A stretch of DNA of 64,000 nucleotides from a bacterium (GTDB taxonomy: Bacteria > Bacteroidota > Ignavibacteria > Ignavibacteriales > Ignavibacteriaceae), in NCBI GenBank assembly GCA_016716565.1, contig JADJWC010000002.1:434001-498000 (forward strand), given 5' to 3'. Numbering within the stretch: position 1 is the stretch's first letter; the number at the start of each line of letters is the position of its first letter. A program made the position numbers and the translations under genes. The notes under the pieces were generated by a model. It did not search any database, was not told the DNA's origin, and saw only the letters and a program-made list of their open reading frames with translations. This document shows, in pieces, positions 46,736-54,877 of the stretch.

Positions 46736-47559
46736 ATAATTATCTCATAAACCACAAGTCTGGTTTTACCAAAAAGCAGAAACAGCAAATCATCTTTTAC
46801 AAAAAAAGAATCGGTAAGAAACAAACTTGTTTCTTTGTTGATGACTTCTTCTAAAATATACTTTCCTTTGGATAAATCAACTGCCTTAAAAAGATTATTA
46901 AAAGAACCTTTTGAATTTGCTTCGTGAAAGCTCATCATTAGCAGCTGGTTTTTCAATATAAATTCGATTTTACCAGACACAACAAAATCATTTTTTAAAG
47001 TTTTAATAAATTCATTTGCTTTCTCGTCAATTCCAGAATCAATTTCAAAAGCTTCCGGAAATAAAAAACCACTATCAGTTTCATTCAGCGAAGCTTCACT
47101 GCGAAGTTTATTTATATATTCGTAGTTCTCGCCAATATCCTCAATAACTTCACCATTGAATGGATTGATGGCGAGATAATTTCTTCCTTCAAATTTATCT
47201 CTGTAAGTGTAGAGTCTATCTTTATAAAGAAAGAGGAAAATCAGTTCAGGATTATTCCAGAGGAATCCCTTCTTCGTAATGTCATAAGCAAATATTCCTC
47301 TGTGCTTCGGCATATCAGGCTTTGCAAATTTGTGAAAGAAGATGATGTCATCCTTAACGGCTTCAACTCCCACCCAAAATTTATCATCAAGCTGAAAGTT
47401 GTTTAATATTTTTTTACCTGAACCAAGTGAAAGACAATGAAAGTAAGCTTGTTTCTTTTCCGGCTCACGTTCTTCAATTATCAGCTTACCGGAGTTAGCT
47501 GGAATAATCCTCCATATTTGTCGACCGTTATCAAATTTGTAGTTTTTTTTAAGTTTCAT
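46732..47559 (-). CDS. DUF4905 protein
   Basis: A 275-residue, probably cytoplasmic, beta-propeller-like protein. 'GRQIWRIIPANSGKLIIEERE', 'FWVGVEAVKDDIIFFHKFAKPDMPKHRGIFAYDI' (core 'PDMPKHRGIFAYD') and 'NPELIFLFLYKDRLYTYRDKF' follow the DUF4905 pattern known from Bacteroidota. No catalytic motif. It lies between tryptophanase and AMMECR1 with overlapping ends. Function unknown. Confidence 0.78.
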   Translation of the reverse strand: MKLKKNYKFDNGRQIWRIIPANSGKLIIEEREPEKKQAYFHCLSLGSGKKILNNFQLDDKFWVGVEAVKDDIIFFHKFAKPDMPKHRGIFAYDITKKGFLWNNPELIFLFLYKDRLYTYRDKFEGRNYLAINPFNGEVIEDIGENYEYINKLRSEASLNETDSGFLFPEAFEIDSGIDEKANEFIKTLKNDFVVSGKIEFILKNQLLMMSFHEANSKGSFNNLFKAVDLSKGKYILEEVINKETSLFLTDSFFVKDDLLFLLFGKTRLVVYEIII

Positions 47560-47560
47560 C

Positions 47561-48940
47561 TCACTTCAATGGTTCAAACCTGGCTGTAAAGTGTCGAAGC
47601 ATTGGAGCTTCGTAAACTATTTTGTAACCATTCAACCTGTTCCTGTTATTAAAAACTTCGAGTATAATTTCAATCAGGTAATCAACGTGACTTTGTGTAT
47701 AAACTCTTCTAGGAATTGCTAGACGAACTAACTCCATCATCGCAGGAATAAGTTTTCCATTCTTATCATACTTACCGAACATTACACTACCTATTTCCAC
47801 TGCACGAACTCCGCCTTCAAGATAAAGCTCACAAACAATTGATTGTCCGGGATATTGATCGGATGGAAGATTGGGTAAAAATCTTTTAGCATCGATGTAG
47901 ATTGCGTGACCTCCCGGCGGCTCAATTATCGGAACACCGGCGGCAACTAATCTTTCACCGAGATATTCAACACTACGAATTCTGTACTCAAGATAATGTT
48001 CATCAACAACTTCTTCCAAACCTTGCGCAACTGCTTCCAAATCTCTTCCAGCAAGTCCGCCGTATGTTGGAAATCCCTCTGTAACGATAAGCAGGTTTCT
48101 GCACTGCATAGCAAGATTTTCATCGTTCAACGCAAGAAAACCACCTATGTTTACGAGCGCATCTTTTTTTGCACTCATCGTTGCTCCATCAGCATACGAA
48201 AACATTTCCTGTGCAATTTCCAGAACCGATTTATCAGCGTATCCTTTTTCTCTTTTCTTTATGAAGTAAGCGTTCTCCGCGAACCTGCAGGCATCGAGGA
48301 AAAGTGGGATTCCATATTTCTTACAAACAGCTTTCACTTCTCGAATGTTTTGCATCGAAACCGGCTGACCTCCACCAGAGTTATTTGTAACTGTCATCAT
48401 ACACAAAGGAATATTTTCTACACCTTTTTCTTTTATGAATGCTTCAAGTTTTTCGATATCCATATTGCCTTTGAAGTCAGCTCGTTGTTCGGGATGCTTT
48501 CCTATTTCATTGAGTAAATCTTCCGCTTCAGCACCAGTAAATTCAATGTTAGCTCTGGTTGTATCGAAGTGTGTGTTGTTTGGAAAATATTTTCCCGGTC
48601 CGCCAACAATTGAGAATAATATTTTCTCTGCTGCCCTTCCCTGGTGAGTGGGAATAATGTATTTCATATGAGTTATTTTTCTAACTGCATCTTCAAAGCG
48701 ATAAAAACTCTTTGAACCAGCATAAGCTTCATCGCCCTCCATAATTCCTGCCCATTGCTTCGCACTCATAGCGGACGTACCGCTATCGGTTAGCAAATCG
48801 ATAAGCACATCATCTGCATGAATCATAAAAGGATTATAACCGGCATTAATTAAAATTTTTTCTCTCTCTTCACGGGTAGTGAATCGGATCGGTTCAACTG
48901 ATTTTATTTTGAACGGTTCGATAATTGTTTTTGGTCTCAT
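47561..48940 (-). CDS. tnaA: Tryptophanase (beta-eliminating lyase)
   Basis: A 459-residue PLP enzyme of the tryptophanase/tyrosine phenol-lyase family; PLP lysine in 'MSAKKDALVNIGG'. In the two diagnostic places it follows tryptophanase: 'AVEIGSVMFG' (Ile, where tyrosine phenol-lyase has the phenol-binding Arg in 'MERG') and 'LRHFTARF' (His, where TPL has Phe). It should split tryptophan to indole, pyruvate and ammonia. Start at 48940 (MRPKTIIEPF) is chosen because the family N-terminus begins there; a frame to 49090 adds 50 unlikely residues. First gene of a five-gene overlapping operon. Confidence 0.9.
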   Translation of the reverse strand: MRPKTIIEPFKIKSVEPIRFTTREEREKILINAGYNPFMIHADDVLIDLLTDSGTSAMSAKQWAGIMEGDEAYAGSKSFYRFEDAVRKITHMKYIIPTHQGRAAEKILFSIVGGPGKYFPNNTHFDTTRANIEFTGAEAEDLLNEIGKHPEQRADFKGNMDIEKLEAFIKEKGVENIPLCMMTVTNNSGGGQPVSMQNIREVKAVCKKYGIPLFLDACRFAENAYFIKKREKGYADKSVLEIAQEMFSYADGATMSAKKDALVNIGGFLALNDENLAMQCRNLLIVTEGFPTYGGLAGRDLEAVAQGLEEVVDEHYLEYRIRSVEYLGERLVAAGVPIIEPPGGHAIYIDAKRFLPNLPSDQYPGQSIVCELYLEGGVRAVEIGSVMFGKYDKNGKLIPAMMELVRLAIPRRVYTQSHVDYLIEIILEVFNNRNRLNGYKIVYEAPMLRHFTARFEPLK

Positions 48941-49162
48941 TTTTTTCTCAGACAAGGTTGGAAAATATTTTCTTCCCAAATTTACAAAATGAACTGTTAC
49001 TTTGGCATTTACGAATATTAATAAGCATATAGATTCTGGAGAAATATTAACAATCAAAGCCAAATAATAATATTCAATACCGATAATCATAAAATAATTG
49101 CCTTTGACTCGAAGATAGAATATGTTTTGTCCAACAATTTATAACAATTTGTGAGGTGCATA

Positions 49163-49960
49163 ATGGATCCAAACGAAACTATTAATACTTCAGAACAAAC
49201 ACAGGAAACCGGGGAATTAAGTCATTCCGATAAAATGATCGGAGTATTCACTGAACCGGCAAACATGTTTTCAATCACTTCGAAGTTTGCAGCAAAACAT
49301 AAAGACTGGGTTATCCCCATACTTATTTTCTTCATTGTAGTATCTTTAATCAGAATCCTTGCGATGACAAATGAGGAAGTATATTTTGAAGCGAAGAAAC
49401 AAGGAATAGACCGAATAGAAAAGATGGTCGAAAGCGGAACACTAACACGTGAACAAGCAGATCAGCAGATAGATGCGATGGATACTTATATGAGAGGTCC
49501 AATGAGCTGGATTATTACATTCATTCCAACTCTGTTATTTGGATTTATTTTCATCATTATAATAACAGCAATTTATTTTCTGTTCATTAAGTTCCTGTTA
49601 AAAGGAGAAGGGACCTTCACCGGTGCATTGGTTGCCATGGGATTAACAAGTTACATCAGTATTCTCCAAATAGTAATTGCCGGAATACTAACTATGGTTA
49701 TGGGCAAGCTTATGATGGATACCAGTGTCGCTTCTTTTATTGGCAGCGATAAAAATACTATTGCTGGATGGTTTTTATCGAAGTTAGATCCTATAAGCAT
49801 TTGGGCTTATGCTATTCTGGCAATCGGATTTGCAAAGATGAATAAATCTGAATCTACTGGTAAATACTATATCTTAGTTTTCGCGGTTTGGATAATTGGT
49901 ACATTTATCTGGTTCCAGATAACACAAGCTGTCCCATTCTTACAGGGATTTAACCAATAA
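49163..49960 (+). CDS. YIP1-family membrane protein
   Basis: A 265-residue protein with a polar N-terminus, a membrane segment (about 46-64), a soluble hairpin ('TLTREQADQQIDAMDTYM') and then about four segments, matching the bacterial YIP1 domain. 'GVFTEPANMF' before the first segment is the family's usual lead-in. Function unknown. Start ATG at 49163 has GAGGTG six bases upstream; a GTG at 49151 is less likely. Confidence 0.8.
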   Translation: MDPNETINTSEQTQETGELSHSDKMIGVFTEPANMFSITSKFAAKHKDWVIPILIFFIVVSLIRILAMTNEEVYFEAKKQGIDRIEKMVESGTLTREQADQQIDAMDTYMRGPMSWIITFIPTLLFGFIFIIIITAIYFLFIKFLLKGEGTFTGALVAMGLTSYISILQIVIAGILTMVMGKLMMDTSVASFIGSDKNTIAGWFLSKLDPISIWAYAILAIGFAKMNKSESTGKYYILVFAVWIIGTFIWFQITQAVPFLQGFNQ

Positions 49961-49978
49961 TTCGTTCGACTTAAAAAT

Positions 49979-50016
49979 GTGAGACTTACTTTTAAGTATG
50001 CGAGTCTCACTTTCAT
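49979..50016. terminator. Terminator between the YIP1 gene and priA
   Basis: An eight-base stem GTGAGACT/AGTCTCAC with extra internal pairing (ACTT..AAGT), T-rich on the + side and A-rich on the other, between converging genes. Confidence 0.82.
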
Positions 50017-50029
50017 TTTTATAATCTAT

Positions 50030-52494
50030 TCAAATCAAACTCTGCGGATCAACATCATAAATCAACCGAACATCTTTGTATCTTGATTTCCTGTTGAACT
50101 CAACGAACGATTTCAGAATTGCGTCCCGGAGAATTTTCCCGCCAGGATCTGTTTGTCGGGATGACTTCACCAGTATTTGATATCTAAATTGCCCTTTGAG
50201 CCTTGCAATAATCGCAGGAGTTGGAGAAGATATTTTTAACCACTTGCTGTATTTTTTTATTTCAGTATGAAATCCTGCTATAGCACCTTTAGCCTTTTCA
50301 TTCGATTGATCTTTTGATTCAATCAATGCGATTCGTGTAAAGGGCGGAAATCCCATATTCTCTCTGTCAAGAATTTCCTTTTCATAAAAACCTTTGTAGT
50401 TATTGTTAAGAACCATCTGCAAAGCAAAATGTTTTTCATTCTGAGTTTGTATGATAACTTCACCGGGTGATTTGCTTCGTCCTGCCCTTCCTGAAACCTG
50501 TGTAAGTAATTGAAATGTTCTCTCATCAGCACGAAAATCCGGAAGCCACAAAGTTGTTTCGGCTGAGATTACTCCCACGAGCGTGACTCTTGAAAAATCC
50601 AATCCTTTTGAAACCATTTGCGTTCCGACTAACACATCTATCTCACCGCTTCCAAAAGAAATCAGTAATCTGCTCAAAGCTGATTTTTTTGTAATTGAAT
50701 CGGAATCTATCCTGCTCATCTTCACATTAGGAAAATAAAATGCTAACTCGTCTTCAACTCTTTCTGTTCCGGTTCCAAAATATTTTATCTGAATTGATCC
50801 GCAATGTGTGCAGGCACCGGGGACATCTTTTACTAATCCGCAATAATGGCATTCAATTACATTTTTATTTATATGATAAACCATCGGAACTGAGCAGTTA
50901 TCACAGACTTCAACTTCACCGCAATCAGTACAGTAAATTTGCGTTGAAAAGCCTCTCCTGTTTTGAAGAATGATAACGCCTTCGTTTTTCTTCAACCTGT
51001 CTTCAATTTTATCGAGCAAAGTCTTGGAAAAAATATTTTCCATCCGTTTCTTTTTTCTTTCCCTGTTAACATCAACAAGAGTTATCACAGGGAGTTTTGC
51101 ATTATCAATTCTATCAGGAAGCTCAAGTAAAGTGTACTTACCCGATTTAGCATTATACATACTCTCAATAGACGGAGTAGCTGAGCCCAATAATACAGGA
51201 CAACAAACAATACTTCCCAGCATAATTGCTGAATCCCGAGCATTATATTTTGGAATCATATCTGCCTGCTTGTAGCTTGCATCGTGCTCTTCATCAACGA
51301 CAATCAATCCGATATTTTTCAACGGTGCAAACAAAGCCGATCTCGCACCGATTACAACACTTGATTTCCCTCTAAAAATTCTCTGCCATGAATCAAATCT
51401 TTCACCAGGTGACATTCGGCTATGAAGAACAGTCACTTCATCACCAAATGAATTGAAAAACCGTGAAGTGATTTGCGGAGTAAGAGAAATTTCAGGAACA
51501 AGTATCAGAGCGGTTTTCTTCTTTTCAATAACTTTTTTCGTAAGCTCGATGTAAACTTGTGTTTTCCCGCTTCCTGTGACACCGTGAAGCAAATAAGTTT
51601 TAAAATTGGCATCGGAAATAGTTTTTGCAACTTCAGCTATCACTTCAGATTGTTTGTCGGAAAGTGAAAATTTTGTTTGCTCTTCTTTGTAATGCTCAAC
51701 ATATCTGCGATCAATTTCCTGTTCGTAAATTTTTACGATGCCTTTTGCCGAGAGTGAATCAAGAGAAGATTTTGACGATGAAGTTTTATGAAGCAGTTCA
51801 GCAACTGGTAATCCTTTTCCCTTTGCATTTACTAATTCCAGAAGAAGCTTTATTTGCTTTGGAGATCGTCTTTCGATTTCAGGAAAAGAGAATATACTTC
51901 GCCAACTGTTTTATTCAACTTAACGTAGTTAACTGTTTTGGCTTTTACTTTTGCTTTCTGTAGTGTATCAAGCAGCGTAACCACACCATTTTCCTGCAAG
52001 GTTCTTAGAATCGAGTAAATGTTTTTCTTCTTCACAATCTTTTGAAGTTGATGAAGACTTATCTGATCTTTTTCGGAGAGAGCTTTCAAAATCTTTGTTC
52101 TTGTGGAAGATTTATTTTTTTCCTTTGATAGAAGATGAGCAGCAGCTACTTGATCGGCGATGATTTTTCTTTTTGATTCAACATCAGAACCGTACGGGAC
52201 TGCAAGCTTTAACGCCTCTCCTAATGAGCAGAGATAATAGTCTGCGACCCATTCGTAAAACTTAAATCCATTTTTATCAACAATTGGTTTTTCATCGAGG
52301 ATATCGATGATTGGTTTTGGTTCTTCTTTTAAGCTAATTGTTTTGGGTTTGTTTACGATGAAACCTGTGAGAGTTCTTTTGCCGAATGGAGCTACAGCTC
52401 GAACACCAACTTTAGCCTGGCTCTGCAGTTCCTTTGGAATCAGATATGTAAATGCTTTGCGGAATGCTAATGGAAAAACTATTTCAGCATACAT
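50030..52494 (-). CDS. priA: Primosomal replication helicase PriA, frameshifted
   Basis: About 821 residues when one base is added to the A run at 51884-51887 (T run on coding strand). The N-terminal DNA-binding domain (from 'YAEIVFPLAFRKAFTYLIP') then flows into 'FPEIERRSPKQIKLL' and the helicase: Walker A 'HGVTGSGKTQVY', DEAH-like 'VVDEEHDASYK', 'RGFSTQIYCTDCG' and the four-knuckle zinc region (CTDC, CDNC, CHYC, CTHC), then 'VGTQMVSKGLDF'. PriA restarts stalled forks. As it is close to essential for normal growth, one missing base is more likely an assembly error than decay. Confidence 0.93.
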
Positions 52495-52500
52495 ATTTTT

Positions 52501-52630
52501 AGTTCTTAGTTTTAAGCTGGTAGTTATAGTTACTGGTTGTTGTTATCTCGTTTATTCGTTTACGAAATATATTTAGTCGATTTTAGATGAAATTATGATC
52601 TTACTAAAAACAAACAAACTATGAACTAAT
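52501..52630. repeat. Low-complexity TTAGTT/AACTAA tract
   Basis: The gap upstream of priA holds words such as TAGTTCTTAGTTTTAAG on the left and ACTAAAAACAAACAAAC on the right, loosely complementary and much like the tract at 12.1 kb. Confidence 0.45.
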
Positions 52631-52635
52631 TTTCA

Positions 52636-53172
52636 TCATTCTTCGAGATACTTTGTTAGTTCGACAAGACTTCCCTTATTAACATCAACGCTGAACATTT
52701 TAAACTTCAGAGTCCTGATTGTATTATCCCACATAATTCTTTTATGGCCTTCGGACACAATTACTTCCCCGTTTGTTGAGATGATACTATCTTCGAGCGG
52801 TATAGTAATAAAATAGAACGGTTCCTGGTAAACAATGCCTTCAACTTTCGAGACTTCATCGAACGAATATTTCATAGTACCACTAAGCTTACCATCGGAT
52901 ATGAATAATTTTCTATCTAGAATAAATTTTCCCTCTTCACTCATCTGCTGAACAAACTCATCACTTTCCAGGATAAAATTAAAAAGCTGATCTTTGTCTG
53001 CTTCAAGTTCCGAAGTATCCATCGCATCAGATCGGATATCGGAAACATTCAAAGTAACCGTTCCTGAATTTTCATCATCGAGATTTACTTCATAAGAAAC
53101 AGTATGAAACACAAGACATCCCTGCATTGTCAGAATAATTAAAAGCAAAAGCAATATTTTTTTGATAGACAT
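52636..53172 (-). CDS. Lipoprotein of unknown function
   Basis: A 178-residue lipoprotein (lipobox MQGC, Cys19) with a beta-rich mature part: 'VSYEVNLDDENSGTVTLNVSDI' in the first third, then alternating strands and 'HKRIMWDNTIRTLKFKMF'. The layout resembles LppM-like lipoproteins, but I cannot claim the family. Single gene between priA and the LD-carboxypeptidase. Confidence 0.7.
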   Translation of the reverse strand: MSIKKILLLLLIILTMQGCLVFHTVSYEVNLDDENSGTVTLNVSDIRSDAMDTSELEADKDQLFNFILESDEFVQQMSEEGKFILDRKLFISDGKLSGTMKYSFDEVSKVEGIVYQEPFYFITIPLEDSIISTNGEVIVSEGHKRIMWDNTIRTLKFKMFSVDVNKGSLVELTKYLEE

Positions 53173-53298
53173 TTTAGTCTCCCTTTTTAAATCAATTAAG
53201 TTCTATTGTAAAGCTAAATTAGTAATTGTTAAAAATAAAGTTGAATTGCGCAGGATTCTTAAGAAGTAAGTTCTGATTTTGATAAACGATGTTTGATT

Positions 53299-54348
53299 TT
53301 ATAAAACAGCAGCTTCAAGCAATTTTAGTTTTTTTGTTTCAGTATTCAATTCAGCTTTGCCTCCAAATGGAAGTGTGAACTTGTCTGCAACATGACCGAA
53401 TGACAGTCCGTAAATAACAGGTATTCCAAGATTTCCCAACCTGTCTTTTAATACTTCCATCAGCGAAAAAGAGCCACTAAAAGCAGGATTTGATTTGTTC
53501 GGTTCACACAACTTGAAAACTCCAAGAGCAATTCCGGCGGCATTTTCGAATTTTCCCGCCAGGATCATTTGAGTTAACATTCTGTCTATGCGGTAAGGTT
53601 CTTCTATAAATTCTTCCAAAAAAATTATTTTATCTGAATAATCTATATCGTATTCTGTTCCTATCAACGAAACACAAATTGATAAATTTCCTCCCACTAA
53701 TTCTCCTTCAGCAATACCTTCTGAAATAACAGTTATTCCATATGGATTATAATTGTTACCGGTTGTTGAGTTAACCAGTTCAAGTTCGAAGGTTGGATTT
53801 AATAATACATCTTCAAAATTTTTTACACTAAAACTGCTGAATGTTGAAATCGATACAGGTCCGTGAAATGTGACAAGCCCGCTGTTTTTATAAATAGCGT
53901 ACTGCAGCGCAGTAACATCGCTGAATCCGATCAAAATTTTGGGATTATCTTCAATCAAATCATAATCAAGATACGGTAAAATTCTTGCGCAGCCATAACC
54001 ACCACGTGCACACATAATTGCTTGTACATCTTTTCTTTCGAACATTTCGTTCAGATCAGCTGCGCGTTCTTCATCGATTGCTGAAAAGTATCCGTTTTTA
54101 CTCATCAATCTGTCTGTATATACAACCTTGAAACCGAGATTTCGAATATTATTGATTGATTCTTCTTTTTCCTGTTCAGTGATGTAACTGCCGGGTGTAA
54201 CGAGAGCAATTGTATCACCTCTCTTAAGTCTTGAAGGTTTAGTCTGTTTTTTTGCTGACAGAAATCTGCCATCACTTGCCTTAACAGGCACTACTGATGC
54301 AGCAACTGTAGCGGTGGAAATTGTTTTGATGAAGTTACGGCGTTTCAC
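53299..54348 (-). CDS. LD-carboxypeptidase (LdcA/MccF family S66) with Tat-like signal
   Basis: A 349-residue serine peptidase. The nucleophile Ser is in 'ILIGFSDVTALQ' (about residue 127), preceded by 'MCARGGYGCARILPYLD', and the later Glu/His pair fits 'GGNLSICVSLIGT' and 'GLSFGHVADKFTLPFG'. It trims the terminal D-Ala from murein tetrapeptides (or inactivates microcin C-like compounds). The N-terminus 'MKRRNFIKTISTATVAAS' is a twin-arginine signal, unusual for cytoplasmic LdcA of E. coli but common in Bacteroidota. It follows the HicA gene by 23 bases. Confidence 0.92.
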   Translation of the reverse strand: MKRRNFIKTISTATVAASVVPVKASDGRFLSAKKQTKPSRLKRGDTIALVTPGSYITEQEKEESINNIRNLGFKVVYTDRLMSKNGYFSAIDEERAADLNEMFERKDVQAIMCARGGYGCARILPYLDYDLIEDNPKILIGFSDVTALQYAIYKNSGLVTFHGPVSISTFSSFSVKNFEDVLLNPTFELELVNSTTGNNYNPYGITVISEGIAEGELVGGNLSICVSLIGTEYDIDYSDKIIFLEEFIEEPYRIDRMLTQMILAGKFENAAGIALGVFKLCEPNKSNPAFSGSFSLMEVLKDRLGNLGIPVIYGLSFGHVADKFTLPFGGKAELNTETKKLKLLEAAVL

Positions 54349-54371
54349 AGAATTACAAAATTCCTTAAAAC

Positions 54372-54614
54372 TTAGAATAAATCATTGATCAATGTTTGTT
54401 TGTTCAAGTTCAGTTGTTTACTTACATCATTTAATATGCTATTCAGAGTCCCGATTTTAATTGGATCATGATTTGGGATTGTTACGTGGAATGATTTTTC
54501 TTCAATAATAATTGTTAATCTGATATGACTTCCCGATTGCCTTGTTTTTGAGTAGCCATAATTTGATAATATTTTAATGAGTTTCGAGGCAGATATATCC
54601 CGGGGAACTTTCAT
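54372..54614 (-). CDS. hicA: HicA-family toxin (mRNA interferase)
   Basis: An 80-residue dsRBD-like HicA/YcfA protein. The catalytic His is in 'RQSGSHIRLTI' and the second conserved stretch is 'HVTIPNHDPIKIGTLNSIL'. HicA cleaves mRNA; the partner HicB-like gene overlaps its start by four bases. Confidence 0.93.
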   Translation of the reverse strand: MKVPRDISASKLIKILSNYGYSKTRQSGSHIRLTIIIEEKSFHVTIPNHDPIKIGTLNSILNDVSKQLNLNKQTLINDLF

Positions 54615-54823
54615 AATGTAATTATTTCTTCACGTTGGAAACGGAGACTGATTATGGATGGTAGCTCACTTTCTTCAAAATGGCAGCGCACCGCATCAGA
54701 AATATTTTTTTTCAAATCATCTATCGTTTCGGCTTCAGTATAGATTGATTCTCCTATCGCTTTTGCCTCATAACCACCATCTAAAGATTCTTCAACAATA
54801 AAAATTATTTCTTTTATTTTCAT
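54611..54823 (-). CDS. hicB: Minimal HicB-family antitoxin
   Basis: A 70-residue protein with only the RNase H-like HicB fold ('FIVEESLDGGYEAKAIGESIYTEAETIDDLKKNISDAV', core 'GGYEAKAIGESIYTEA'). It lacks the helix-turn-helix or ribbon-helix-helix usually fused for operator binding, so DNA control may be absent. It precedes the toxin, the less common HicBA order. Confidence 0.88.
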   Translation of the reverse strand: MKIKEIIFIVEESLDGGYEAKAIGESIYTEAETIDDLKKNISDAVRCHFEESELPSIISLRFQREEIITL

Positions 54824-54877
54824 TTTGTCCTCGATTGTTCACCTGAAAGATATAAATCAAATTTTTAAGATAAAATA

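Noticed and set aside
47561..48940. Tyrosine phenol-lyase
   Set aside because: The phenol-binding Arg and the Phe diagnostic of that enzyme are replaced by Ile and His, as in tryptophanase.
48941..49090. N-terminal extension of tryptophanase
   Set aside because: The 50 extra residues have no family match, and the enzyme's normal N-terminus starts at 48940.
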